Below are positions 36,271-48,800 of a stretch of DNA of 64,000 bases, one piece after another (position 1 is the stretch's first letter; every line of letters begins with the position of its first letter). The notes beneath the pieces were generated by a model. The model saw nothing but the letters and a program-made list of their open reading frames with translations. It was not told where the DNA came from and ran no database searches. Origin of the DNA: Bemisia tabaci (taxonomy: Eukaryota > Arthropoda > Insecta > Hemiptera > Aleyrodidae); assembly GCF_918797505.1 (NCBI RefSeq), contig NC_092799.1, positions 30,578,597 through 30,642,596 on the forward strand, in the 5' to 3' direction. The position numbers were made by a program, and so were the translations under genes.

Positions 36271-37392
36271 TCAACTGACTTTAGATCCATTTTCCTCTAA
36301 TTTTAGGGCTAATCCTACATCGATGAATGCTTTTTTGAGATTAGCTTTGGTCAAATCGATGAGGGCTCTTAGACCTGGTGACTTTTTGAGTTTGACAAAC
36401 AGCACTTGGTTGTCTCCTGATCCTGTTAACTCGTGTTCTAAATCCATGGAGTGCATTACGGCTTTGATGATGATGATGGTGATCAGAGTCCATAACTTCT
36501 GAAGAATCCCTTGATTACCCCCGGCATGCGAGTCCCAGATTGTAAACTCGTTTGGCATTCCAGATGGTGTGAACTTATTAGCTGATACTAACACACTATC
36601 AGTGAAAATACGAGTGAGAAAAACAAAGTGCTCTACCCCAAAGAGATCACTCAGGACTCGGAGCAGTGGAGCTTGCATTTGTGCCCTGAACATGTAGTTC
36701 CACTGCTCCAAGTCCATGTGGAACCTCAACCAGATGTCGGTGGGTGTTTCAGGCAAAGTAATTAGGGAGTCCATTTTTTGTCGAAATTCGGCCCCTGACT
36801 GGGTGATCGACTGTTGTTTGAAAAAACCCAGTATTTCTCTACTCAGATTGCGTTCGCAGGCCGATGCCATCATTCGGCATTCAAACGTGAGTATAGAAAA
36901 CACCCGTGGATCAATTTTCAACTCTCTTTCTTTGGCCATGAGCTGAATCACTGCCCATAGCACAGGAATCTTCCCAGTTCTTTCCACTTCTTCGTAGAAC
37001 TCTTTGATGCTGATCTTTTCTCTGGATAGAATTTCAAGAATCAGTCTAGTTTGTTGGAGTAATCTTGATTTCCGCTTTCCCACTACTGCTAGCGCATCTG
37101 CAGCAAACACCTGATATATGTGCTCCCAGTCTGGTGTGATTGGCTTATCGTTTAAAAGGTCTGAAATTTGGGGAAAATAATCAAAGTCAAAGTTTTTCTT
37201 AAAGATTAATTTATCCCAAGCGCTATTTGGAATCTTAAAGCATTCTCGTAAAGAACCGGGATTGTTCTGATCAATTAAACGTTTAATAGCAGGGTCAACA
37301 TTGACATATCGATAAGTGGCGGGGAGCTTATGATATTCATTATAATAGGCAACAAAAAATTCCCTTTTAAAGTTACGGATATAATTAATAAG
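36271..37392 (-). pseudogene. endogenous mononegavirus L polymerase core
   Basis: One frame is open for 373 codons with no stop or frameshift until the TGA at 36271. It covers the RNA-dependent RNA polymerase core of a Mononegavirales L protein, in order: a pre-A region (KREFFVAYYNEYHKLP, PDWEHIY), motif A (DLEQWN), motif B (HAGGNQGILQKLWTL), motif C (SGDNQVLF, the GDNQ catalytic signature) and a motif-D-like tail (GLALKLEEN). All key residues seen are intact. The full L gene is about 2,000 residues, so this is one internal slice without start, capping or methyltransferase parts. It is therefore an endogenous viral element and not a functional polymerase. The family within the order (nyami-, arto-, borna- or chu-like relatives) cannot be fixed by eye. 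No poly-A tail or target duplication was found. The intact frame suggests recent capture or selection. Confidence 0.9.
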
Positions 37393-37770
37393 TTACGGAT
37401 AAAGTTACAATATAATTCAATTATTTTTTGAAGAATACGATATCGATTTTCCCAGTTCACGCCATTCATCCACTTCCTTTAATTGGCAACCCTACTTTGT
37501 GAATCGTTAATATACAACGATTAACTGATTCATGTCGCCCTTTTATTTTATGTTTATCTTGTAAGCTTTTGGGAACTGAATAAAAAATCAAATTTGAAAA
37601 TAAGTAGAAAAATATAAATCATTCTAGAAAATCAATGTAATAAAAATGGAAAGAAGGAACAGTAATTGAACGTATTTTCTACGTGAAAATACATTACTAC
37701 AAAAGTATAATACATATAATACTACAAACAGGTTCCTAAGGCATCTCGGAAACACTTTCAATATATATGC

Positions 37771-38151
37771 AGGATCACAAGAAAGTATAAACAGTAAGTA
37801 GAAAGAAATGAATTTTGCATAAACAGAATTGTTAATGCATGAGTTAGTTATATATTTGTTTATTCAATTTGGAATAAGTAAGCAGTATTAATTATTCTCC
37901 GTGTTTTCATATTAAGAAATAACTGCCGAACGAATGCCTTTTGCATCATTGCCGAACGAACTTTTGCATTATTCTCCGTGATTTCATATTAAGAAATTAC
38001 TGCCGAACGAATGCCTTTTGCATAATGTCGAACGAACTTTTGCATAATTGAGTACAATAAAATTACGCCAGGATCACAAGAAAGTATAAACAGTAAGTGG
38101 AAAGAAATGAATATTGCATAACCAGAATTGTTAATGCATGAGTTACCAAAT
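37771..38151. repeat. nested direct duplications
   Basis: The block starting AGGATCACAAGAAAGTATAA at 37771 (~75 bp) recurs at 38070. Between them a 77-bp unit (ATTATTCTCCGTG... with GCCGAACGAA motifs) is repeated in tandem at 37891 and 37968. The whole looks like two successive slippage or unequal-exchange events. Confidence 0.8.
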
Positions 38152-40506
38152 TAAGGATGCTGTGCTGGGCTTATGTTTAGCTACTTTTTTGCTGAACTCA
38201 AGCTAGCTTCTCTTGCTCCCAGAAAAATTCAGCTTGGATAGAGATGAAAATTATCTTGGAAGAAAATGGCAAAAATGATCAGGCTTGGACCAAGCTCTTT
38301 GTATCAGTGTTCGGCCGTAAAATGGTACCTCGACCAATAAATGAGCCGTGAGAAGAGATGGTAGAAAAAATTACATTTAGAGAAAATCGAGGATGAAAGC
38401 CCCCAAATGTCAAATGTATCATGAAATTTTGAGGATGAAAGTTCACCAACTATCATAAAGTGAAATTTTGGTTAAGAGACTTGTATTAGATTGCTTAAAT
38501 TCGTACCTTGTCTAGTGGTCCATTCTGGCGAGACGGTCCCGATATGTATCATTTGAGTGTCAGCTGCAGCCCATCTTCTTTTAGGCACCAAGGTATAGCC
38601 TCAAGCATTGCAAGTAAAACGACAAAGGAAGAATTACATGAATGCTCGAAAAAACTCCTCTTAAATTCCAGCTAGAACTATGAAAATTCGCCTATGCCAT
38701 TTGCCTATGAAATTCGTTTCGCAGCAGATCCCAAGGACTAACTTAGTTTATTCGTTTACTTACAATGAAGGAGTTGACTGTCGAATTCATGATATTTCCG
38801 CCTGGCGCTCACAGTTATTAGCCGTTCTGAATTTTGAAGGACCTAGGTGACATGGAAATGGCAAGTAGTGAAAGGGAAGAAAGAAAAATCGACTCGAACT
38901 GATAAAACACAGTTTGAGCTACTTATCTTTTCTCCTTTTGTAATTTTGGAGAGATCCCCCCCCCCCCCCCACCACTCCTTTTTTAAATTTTTTTTGGATA
39001 CAGACCTACTAATTTTGTGATAAGGTCTCATAGGCTTGGCGGAATTTTTACCCTTGTTGAGGGTTTTTTGTGGTTATTACCATTACAGATCAACATATCA
39101 CAAAGAAATTTAGTTCATTGTAATATACTTTTTTAGCAGAATGTAATTTACTAAGAAAGTTGAAATCGAACGTGAACTGAGAAATTTCATCGATTTTTGG
39201 AGCTCCATTTGGCCGAGCAGGAAGGGAGAAAAGGGTGACGAATTGAGAATGAGATCTTTTGGGACCGCCAGCTGCACGGCCCATGACGGCCCACGCTTTG
39301 ACAAGATTTTCTCGAGTCGTCATTTATCGCATAGAAACAAGTCAAAACATGATTCTCCGACCAGATAGTGGCATCCAAATGCGTGGAGTTAATGCTCTTA
39401 TTGTATCTAAACGTAGCCCGGCGGCTTCCTTTTGTTCTCCGCAGTTATTACTGACACAATCACACACGATTTCTCGAATGGTCAGGAATGCAAAGTAGGA
39501 AATGGTCCGACACAGGACGATACTATTGTGCATCTGTATTCGTGAGATACGTTCTTTTGCGGCCGCGCCAGTCGATCAATGGATATTTAGCGATTTCTGT
39601 TCATACCTTCTTTCCTTTTTTCATGGAACATTCGGGTTTTTAGTGTCCAACCCAGTGCAAGACTACTATACACCTGTTTCCGCCAGATACGTTCTTTTAC
39701 CATCGTGTCAGTTGATTAATAGATAATTAGCAAAATTTGTTCAATTTTTCTTCCCATTTTACGGAACATTTGCGATTTTTGAGTGTCTGACATACGGCGA
39801 TACTATTGGGCATCTGTATTCACAGGATTTTATGGAGGAATGCCTTTCGAATTCATGCATTCAGAATAGAGTTTTTATTGGATTACATTATTTTATAATT
39901 TTTTTGCACTTACGGCACGGAATACTGCTCGCTTGTCACCCGGGGGTCCAGGAGGTGGAGCCCCCGACTAGACGCAAGACGAGCAAAGCGAGCCACAGCG
40001 GCTAGTTAAACTATAAGGTTAATCCGTGAGCCATCTAAGCAATTTTTACAATCCTGCCTAGTCAACAAAGTGCCTACCAAAGTTGTTATTGATAATTGAA
40101 AATGTATTTAAATATAGTTCTCTGACATTCAAGGTACTGACAATGGAAAATGTGCCGAAAAGTTTTGGCCAAAAATTATAATTAAATGAAACTGTTTTGA
40201 TATAACTTAATTCTTGCACATTTTTTAGCATTTTGGCTGCATACCCGACTATGAAAAAATTAAGAGCTACAACCAGTGTGTTACAAATTAATAAATAAAT
40301 TATTTGATAAACTTCTGAATGACTACTCTTCAAGTAGGTAAGGTTCAAAGCGTTAAACCAGTAAAAAAAAATTCCTTGTTTCTCAAAAACGCGATGTCAT
40401 ATTCACAAAGTAAAACTTCGAACGCAATTTTCTCACAACAAAGTTTTCCCACATAGGTCATTACTGTAGCTATCGCCTACATTCTGTAACATAGAAAACA
40501 ACTCAC
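38152..40506. other. spacer, no gene supported
   Basis: Contains a repeat-end motif (TACCTTGTCTAGTGGTCC) at 38503-38524 and a C run at 38957-38970. The pair of similar stretches near 39555 and 39690 (GATACGTTCTTTT...) is a diverged direct repeat. Confidence 0.4.
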
Positions 40507-40598
40507 CGCCTCTCTGGCCACGGCCGCAGCTGCCGCTGTGGCGATCACCGCGATGTCTTCCATCGATTTGCCGGCACACGCAGCCTCAAACACATATA
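40507..40598 (-). CDS. orphan internal exon, alanine-rich peptide
   Basis: On the minus strand a 92-bp GC-rich block sits between a good acceptor (TTTTTCTTTCTAG) and a consensus donor (GTGAGT), in sharply AT-rich surroundings. Entry phase needs one base from the previous exon; exit is phase 0. The encoded peptide contains ACAGKSMEDIAVIATA followed by an Ala run and ends VAREA. Composition, splice sites and phase all argue for a real exon, but I found no partner exons and do not recognise the protein. Confidence 0.55.
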
Positions 40599-40661
40599 CT
40601 AGAAAGAAAAACAATCTACACTTAGAAGGATATTAATAGGAAACTATGAATAGGTTCACCC

Positions 40662-40684
40662 AAATGGACCACCAGACAAAGTGC
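40662..40684. repeat. recurring terminal motif
   Basis: AATGGACCACCAGACAA plus a G-TGC-AATTT extension is found here and at 43836-43857. Its inverse (TTGTCTAGTGGTCCATT) is at 38503-38524 and 45105-45126. The four sites look like ends of one transposon family. Confidence 0.5.
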
Positions 40685-40940
40685 GAATTTACAGCAGTAT
40701 GAAAATGGAGCTTTCGAGTCCAACAGTTGCCAGACTGTGCAAAAAATAATTTAATTAATGGTGCAACTAGGCGCATTTACATGGATGCCTGGTGGCGCAA
40801 TAAAATATTAAATTATTGGTTTGACTTTGCAACAATGCAGTCCTTGCGGAACATAACCAGATGTAACCTAAGAAGATCGTATTTTCCAAATCGGCACTCC
40901 ATCCTTACCGGATATTGACGTATAATACAATCTAGACCGC

Positions 40941-41230
40941 AACTTCCGGGCGGTCTGGCAACCCTTTCCCATCGGAGTTCGACAGTCTGGCAAGGTGATA
41001 TCTAATCAGGGAAGTCACCCTTACAAAATGAGACTGAAATCAACTATAATACTTTCCGGTTAAAATTTGCGAAATTTTTCGGAACTTTCGGGCGGTCTGG
41101 CAAACCCTTTTCCATCGGAGTTGGACAGTCTGGCGAAGTGATATCTAATCAGAGAAGTCACCCCTACAATATGAAGCTAAAATCAACTATAATACTTTCC
41201 GGTTAAATTTTACGCAATTTTTTGGAAAGG
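40941..41230. repeat. 152-bp tandem duplication
   Basis: Two adjacent copies (starting at 40941 and 41093) share GGGCGGTCTGGCAA, CATCGGAGTT and GTGATATCTAATCAG with ~90 percent identity. Non-coding. Confidence 0.8.
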
Positions 41231-41797
41231 ACTACGTGCAAAACGGGCCATTTGGGGCTCGGGCGGATACCTTTGAGACTTGCCCTCTTCATTCACCTAA
41301 CAATGCCCCATCTGTTCCCAAAGTTTCTAGCCCACCAAAAATTTTGGGGAGACGCAGCGGGGGGTCAAAGTTAAAAACCGACAAAATTTTCGCGAATTTA
41401 TTTCTCGAAAACCAAGAAGGTTTGGAAAACGCGGTTTAAACGAGCGCATTCAGCGTGACGAGATCTTTCAGAAAATGTATAACATCATAAGGTTTTGTCA
41501 ACTTCAGCTCGAGTTATCGCCTCCGAAGCGCCGGAACACTCAAAAAAGACCCCTTATTTTTTCACGTTTGGGCCGATTTAAAAAAAAGCCATTCTTTTAT
41601 TTTGATGAAAAACTGATATGTTGTTCCTGACTCTCTGAAGCCCCTCTAGCTCTTTACCGCTTGCTGGGGAAATGTATTGGTCGCGAGTTATAAGAGCGGA
41701 AAGGAGCGAAGGTCGGGAAAATCGGCTTTTTTAAACTGCGCGCGGCAACGGATCAGGAGACATGTGGCAACAATGCGAGGTCGGCAGAGGAGTCTGA

Positions 41798-42290
41798 TTC
41801 GCCCAAAGACATTGAATCACGTAGACCGTGCATCCTGTGTTACGGAAGGCGAGACAACTTTGAAAAATTCGCATGCGATGAGTGGTGGGCACCAACCCGC
41901 ATCGATGTGTTCGTGTGTCCCAGTTGCGCACATCTGCGCATGCGCAGTAGCGGCTCCAGTGAATTTTCGTCGGATTTTGAGGCTTTTTTCCTCAGTTAAT
42001 AATAAGTTCGGAAAAATGAAACAATGCTAATCGGGTGTAAAATTATGTGTTCTATAATTCTTCTTAGGAATTTTGTCTAAAAATGGACTCTAAACGAGAT
42101 ATTCGTGAAAAACCGAGCGCGGGCATGAATTCTCCATTGCTTCTTCGAGAGCTTGGGACATACGCTCTGCGCTCTCTCCCCTTCCCCGCCCGTCCATCAT
42201 GGGGCTCCTAGAGACTTGTCTCGCTCCGCCAGTACTAAACCGAGCCGATCGCACGGTCTACGTGATTCAGTGTCTTTGGATTCGCCGAAC
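41798..42290. mobile_element. inverted-repeat element
   Basis: ATTCGCCCAAAGACATTGAA and the next ~18 bp at 41798-41835 return inverted at 42251-42290. The interior is GC-richer than its surroundings and holds a 117-codon plus-strand frame (41677-42030) without known motifs. Confidence 0.5.
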
Positions 42291-42431
42291 TGAGTGGGAA
42301 GTAGTATGAAAATGAGGACTTGAGCCCAAAAGTTTTTAGCCAAATTGTGCAGGAAAATACGAATTTTACAGTGTTGTATAGGGATTATTGTTCAATATGG
42401 CAACGCTGTAAAATAAAAGTATTACATGTTA

Positions 42432-42505
42432 GCCCCTTCAATATGCGGGTTATGCAATGGTGTAATAATGCCCCTTCAAAATGCGGGTTATGCAATGGTG
42501 TATTA
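42432..42505. repeat. 38-bp tandem duplication
   Basis: Two copies of GCCCCTTCAA(T/A)ATGCGGG plus TTATGCAATGGTGTA. Confidence 0.8.
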
Positions 42506-43514
42506 TTCAAGATGGCGGAACGGTGTTGCCGGACTGAGCACTTAAATAAATTAATTAATTATTTGTGAAATTTTGCAACATCGAATTTTACAGTGTTGCC
42601 AGATGGGGCAAAAAATTTGTTGATTTTTCCGTACAGTGTTGTCAGATTGTGCAAAAAAATTCGGAATTTTGGACTTGTAAAAATTTGAGGTTTCGAAAGA
42701 CCGTCTCCTCCAGTATGGTTCTGGTATCGGAAACTGTAGAGTAGGGTCTGATTGGGGAAATTAAAACATTTTCTAAATCCCGTGCTGGAAAATATTTTCG
42801 GAAAAATTCCCATCCTCCGATCCGCCTCGGACCTATGTGATTCTTTTACACTATCGGAAATCGGAAAACTGTACAGACCGAATTTTGATACGTCTTTTAG
42901 ATTTCGAGATAATTCAATACATCGCAATTCACGCCACGCTACCGGTTGGCTCCGATGACCACAATGCGCTTGGGCCCACATCATCAATCGGTCTGAAACA
43001 CATGCGAGAGAGCCTCTGACGATCTTACGTCAGTTCCGAACATGGGGGACAATTTTCCGGTGTAGTGTTTCGGTTGATCGCTGGATGCAAGTTACTCACC
43101 GTTTGAGGTGCGCACGCTCAACGTCAAAAATAATTTTCAACGTCCCGTTCTTCTGCCTAACATTTTACACCAGCGTAAGGGCCGCGCAGACCCGAGCCTC
43201 GCAAGCGACACTGGCTTATTTTTAGCCTCCCCGTGCGCGGACTGTATACCATCCCGTCTTTCGTTCAGTCTATCAGGAAACACGTCTGCTGTTACGCGTG
43301 GTTTTGTGAAGTTTTAGAAATTCCGCAACTTGAAACTCAAAACTCCGAGAATTTCAGGATTACTGACGTCCGATTAGGTGTCCCCAACGAGGAAGGTCAG
43401 GTGTCACACGAGTAAGATAGCGCATTAAAACCGGGCGGGATAGAATCAATTGAAGTCCACTCCTGTCAATGTAAGTTTTTGTCAGCGATACTTTTTTTTG
43501 TGAATTCTCACGTC

Positions 43515-43612
43515 CACATTGATGACTGAAATCGACTTCGAGTGGAGTCACAAACGCATTCACATTCACATTGATGACTGAAATCGACTTCGAGTGGAGT
43601 CACAAACGCATT
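43515..43612. repeat. 52-bp tandem duplication
   Basis: The 46-bp block CACATTGATGACTGAAATCG... is repeated exactly at 43515 and 43567. Confidence 0.85.
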
Positions 43613-43862
43613 GAGCGTAGCGTATAGGCTCGATAAAAATCCGGCGGAAAGTAAAATGATGATAACTGAAGTATCAAAAAATTCCCAGAAAAATTGTGTT
43701 TACTACAGGAAAGAAAGTGAATAGTTTCGTAATGGAGGTGGCATGCTATGTTCCGGCCACGTTTCTATGACGCTCCGAAATCAACTCGGTATCCAGAAAT
43801 TCACATCGGCTTATGGAGCCATGACGCCGGGGGTAAATGGACCACCAGACAAGGTACAAAGT

Positions 43863-44369
43863 GGAGATGTTGCATGTGTGAGGAATTTGCGATTTGACTG
43901 TTCATTCTTATATAGAAGTTCGCGAGAGACACGATGATGGTGCCACTGGTTTTCTCTGAAATCATCTCCCAAGCTCAAGAAAAGCTCTAAGTTGAGGCCA
44001 AAATGGAGGGGATATCCCTTGCTACCCCGAGGGTCTACGTCTACATAAAGACAAACTCTCCACGCAAAGATAGAGAGCAAATACATTAGCAATGATGCCT
44101 TGTTTTCAGTTTTCGAGTCCCCAAATAAAGTTGGCATAGCCTTGTCAATGTGTTTGCTCCCTATCTTTGCTTGGAGAGTTTATTTGGATGTAGAGGTGGA
44201 CTCTCAGAATAGCGTGGGATATCCCCTCCATTTTGGCCTCAACTTGAGAGCTTTTTTGAGCTTGGGAGTTGATTTCAGAGAAAACCTTTGGCACCATCGT
44301 GTTTCTCGCGAACTTTTACAGAAGAATCAACAGTCAAATCGCAAATTCCTCACACATGCAACATCTCCG
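43863..44369. mobile_element. long foldback element
   Basis: Arms of ~230 bp (43863-44090 and 44137-44369) are inverted copies with ~90 percent identity around a 46-bp centre. The left arm starts just inside the repeat-end motif at 43836-43857. Frames on both strands here are mirror products of the arms, not genes. Confidence 0.8.
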
Positions 44370-44856
44370 TTAAGCATTCTGATACGATACTTGTCTCTCA
44401 ACCAATAGTTCGCGTAGAACACGATTATAGGAACGAAAATTACTCAAACTAACTCCTAACCAGGATATTTCGTGTTTCTTGCTGCGTGAATTCAAACCTC
44501 CCGCTCATGAAAACTCAAATGTCTGCGTGAGTTAAATCGCACACTACACGGTACCGTGGCGGTCTCTGCGATACGAAAGTATAGTAGCCTCAATCAAGGC
44601 GCTTTGGCTCAGCTTTTGTAAATTGTTTACTCATTGAACAATGAAGGGTGGGAAAGGAACAATGCTCGATTGAGAAGCGTGCCGAAACCCTTGTAAGGCG
44701 CGATTTGACTCACGTAGAAAACTGAGTATTTTGTGACCGGGCAATTCTCCCGTAACCAAAGCACGTTAAAAACGTTAATATCTTAGTTAGGAGTTGATTT
44801 CAGTAATTGTAGATGAAAGAATCATGTTCTTCGTGAAATTCTGGTTCAGAAACATA

Positions 44857-45083
44857 CACTGGAAGAAAAACACATTGGATCAGAGTCGAGACTCTTGAAA
44901 ACATTGACAAGAAAAAATACTCTTGATTGAATCAGATTTTTGCATAGATCAAAAGGAAATCCGCTCAAATTAAGAGGCTTAGTTCTTGTTTTAAGCAAAA
45001 ATTCGATTTAATGAAGAGTATTTTTTCTTGCCGATGTTTTTAAGAGTCTGGACTCTAGATCCAATGTGTTTTTTTTTCCAGTG
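44857..45083. mobile_element. foldback MITE, family M2 copy 1
   Basis: 227 bp. Opens CACTGGAAGAAAAACACATT, closes with its inverse, and is flanked by TA on both sides. The arms carry GACTCTTGAAAACATTGACA and the inverse. Confidence 0.85.
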
Positions 45084-45175
45084 TATAACAAAGTGCTTAA
45101 AATCGTGCCTTGTCTAGTGGTCCATTGGTTAATTAATAGGGATGAACTATTAATGACGCCACAGGGTGACGTGTT

Positions 45176-45462
45176 CACCGAGAAAAAAAAAACACCCAGT
45201 TTTTCTACGTTACAACGGTAGTAATGTCACACGGGATTCCACGGTAGTAGAACCGTGGATTTCGATTCTTGTAACGATGAGCACGGTGATATGACAGTGC
45301 TCAGCGTAATATTACTGTGGGCACAGACATACTATTATGTGCATGATTATGCTACTATCCTCATTAATAATATTACCAAATTCCACGGTTCCACCACCGT
45401 GGAATCCCGTGTGACACTATTACCGTGGTAACCGTCGAATAACTGTGTTTTTTTTCTCCGTG
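45176..45462. mobile_element. foldback MITE of the CAC-G-A(n) group
   Basis: 287 bp. Left end CACCGAGAAAAAAAAAAC, right end inverse CACGGAGAAAAAAAACAC. The arms are rich in CCACGGT/ACCGTGG units. No exact target duplication is visible (TT versus AT). Confidence 0.7.
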
Positions 45463-45522
45463 ATTGATAACATAGCCGGGGTGATTAAATACGAGGCGGC
45501 TGCAGCGCGTTGCTGTCACCCG

Positions 45523-45750
45523 CATTGGAAGAAAAAAATACACGTTGAATCTAGAGTTCAGACTCTTAGAAACATCGACACGAAAAAGTTCTCTTGATTC
45601 AAATAGAATCTAGCCTAAATCAAGAAAAAAGCCTCTTAATTTATGCGGATTTCGTTGTGATTCAAGCAAAAATCCGATTGAATCCAGAGTATTTTTTCTT
45701 GTCAATGTTTTCACGAGTCTGAACTCCAGATCCAATGTGTTTTTCAAGTG
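45523..45750. mobile_element. foldback MITE, family M2 copy 2
   Basis: 228 bp with the same internal arms as the 44857 element (AACATCGACACGAAAAA and inverse) and degenerate ends CATTGGAAG/CAAGTG. Flanked by CG on both sides. Confidence 0.75.
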
Positions 45751-45887
45751 CGCGCCGACGCGGATAATACTCTCTGCCTCGCCTCCGGGTCTAGGAAAGG
45801 GGTCTAAAATCACAGCGGTTTGGCGCATAGGATTTTATTTGACCTGAGCGACATCCTCAGATTTTTTTTTTTTTCCCCAATTTTCAG

Positions 45888-48800
45888 ATGTACATATGCC
45901 CTTTGTGCATGAAGACCGATTTCCCGTCCCTAGACTCGCTCTGCTTCGAACTGACGAAGGTTACGATCAAACACATCCAATGTCCCGTCTGCGCTGAAAC
46001 AGTCCTGGGTTTAGACAAGTACACAATTCACCTATACTCACACTTGCTGCAGAAAGAAAACCAGTCGAAAAATAAAACCAGCGAAACCGTAACCCTGAAC
46101 GTGCTCGTGAAGAACATGTGCAGGGTTTTAGATCCGCAGGCTGTGAGCCCAACATCGGGAGTCGATACCGCAGACTTCATCACCAAGAACAAAGATATCG
46201 TCAACTTCTCCCTTGTCGAAATGTCGGACAGCGCTATCGCTCATCGAAATGGTGATGCAGACAGAGCTTTCAGAGCAAGCCCCCGGGTCGAACAGTCCAA
46301 AACCAATCCTCGAAGGGTTCTGCCCGGTTTCGCTCAAGAGCTCCTTCCGTCCGTCGAGAAACTGAGCAGCATAGTCGCTCAAAATTTTCCGACCCAACCT
46401 CTTGACGCCCCCAAATTGCATTTCCCCGTGACTTGTAAAGAGAGTCGCGTCATTTCTACTTCTCCGAGTCATTTCACTCGTGCAAACCGGAGCGCACCCG
46501 TTGTTTTGGGGTTCTCCTCAAACGCCGCCCTACCTGCAGGAGAGTCAAACGGAATTGTTGCTCCTAGCTTCGCGCACTCAAAGGACCCGCCATTGCTGGC
46601 CGAAGGTAAAGAGAAGTTCTATTTTATCATTAGATTTCATGAATTCCCCTATTCTCCTTCTTTTTACAATGTAAATAGAAGGGTTCAAAAGAAGATGCAC
46701 TGAGAAAACACTATGGCTTATAAACCTATTAGAGGTAAATATGGAACACCACTAATAGTAGTACCTCTACATATAATAATAGCACATATACCTTAGTTAT
46801 GGTACATGTACCTTAATTAGGTACAGAGACCTTAGTATGGTTCACAGACCGAGAATCATTAGTTTATTTACGACTATTATAGGTGTTCCATATTTACCTC
46901 TAATAGGTTTATAAACCATAGTTTTTTCTCAGTGTGGAATGTTGGTGGTATCATTAAAAAAAACTTGTGATCGTGCCTGGACCGGGGAGGGGGGATGTCA
47001 AATCGTAAATTACCTTTCGAACGCGAAAGGTATCTACTTGAAGAAAATGAGTGAATCGGGCAGTGTAAAAGCCGAACACGCTATCTTTTCTAGTTTTCTT
47101 TAAAGTAGATTCCCCCATTCTCCTTCTTTTTACAATGTAAATAGAAGGGTTCAAAAGAAGATGGAATGTTGGTGGTATCATTAAAAAAAACTTGTGATCG
47201 TGCCTGGGCCGGGGAGGGAGGGATGTCAAATCGTAAATTACCTTTCGAACGCGAAAAGTATCTACTTGAAGAAAATGAGTGAATCGGGCAGTGTAAAAGC
47301 CGAACACGCCATCTTTTCCAGTTTAAAAGGCAGGGAAACCTGGAAATGTCTGGGAAAATGACGAAAATGTCAGGAAAAAATCGTCGCATCACCTTTCATT
47401 TGCTCTTAGTCCAGGCGCCTAGTAGCTAATTTTATTTATTTAACTGCTCTGTGTTAGAACATGAAGGTAAAAATTCTTAGAGCGGAAGATAGAGAGAGGG
47501 AGAAGGGGAGAGGGGGAGAGAGAGATACTTCAATTTGCGAAAAAGAGCAAGCTATGATAAAATAAGAAAAGGAACCACATCACTTACCAAGTTCAAAACT
47601 TTCTGCAGGTATTTTTTTTCTTCTAACTTACATCTACACAATTAAGAAATTGCGTAGCGTAAGCAATGCACATTTTTTTTAAGCGTGCCTATAGGGCTCG
47701 CTTTTTGAAATCACTCGGATGTACTGTAGTACAGCACACCGATCGACCAATGCTTTTCAAGGGGCGGTCCGAATTTTTTTTCCGTCGGATCCGTTCTTCC
47801 GTTTTTGAACCGTTATAGTGTCAAGCCCTGAAGGTCATTCATCGAGAAACCGAATTATCCTGTTACTGGAAACCCTTGAGAACATTTTCCCGTGGAAACC
47901 GTATTATTTTCTTTCATAGGTACGTCAAATAAGCTTTTCTACGCTCGGAGGATTTAAATTAGAAGTTTAAATGCCGCCATAACTATTTAGCGAATCAGCG
48001 TCTTTTCAAAAGCGGTTAAACCCAAGTTGGCTGCATCTCCATAGTTACAACTGCAGCGAAGTGAGCAATCTCCAATTCGACCAATTGGAAGGCAGACTTT
48101 TGGAGGTTAGGTTCCCTTGTTGATTCTCTGAGTGTAAGTTGCATTTTTTTTTTTTTTTGGTGTCACGTTTTTTTTTTTTTTATTTCCAGAAAAGATACCT
48201 TAAAGTCTCATTTTAATACAAATCAATCGAAGAAAAGAGAAAAGACAAAGTTTGACTCATTAAACAGAGTAAACTCCATACTCTGCTGCTGCAAACTGAG
48301 CAATCTCCAACATGACGCAACAAACTGAACAATTTCCAAACTTTAATTTGAAATTCTGAATGAACCAATTCAGTTAAATGATTTATGATGTTATTTTCTT
48401 TGTTCATCCAATATAATTATGTTACTTTCTATATTCAATAAAATGTATTTACATTCAACGGTATCAAATCAATAATTCCTCCCCAATTTGCAGAGAGTAC
48501 TAATTTATACACATTTCGTTGAAATGGAAATAGTGCACACACTAGATTTCAGTTCTTCGGCACGCTTTTCCAACATATTCATGTTGGATGTTTCTTCTTG
48601 TTTTTTTTTACATTGATTAATTAATTACCTCCCTACTTATCTCTTTATTGATTTTACCCTGATTGTAATAGAACCTGGTTGAATCAAGAAAATTAAATCG
48701 TCAAACGTTGGTTTTTAAAACAGTGGTTTTTTTTTTCACGGTCCACCAAAAAAAGAAATAAAAAGTGCAACGTATCATTATGTCTGGTTTTGCCCCGGAG

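Noticed and set aside
43811..44408. Two ~100-codon ORFs with matching peptides on opposite strands
   Set aside because: They are mirror images produced by the arms of a long foldback element.
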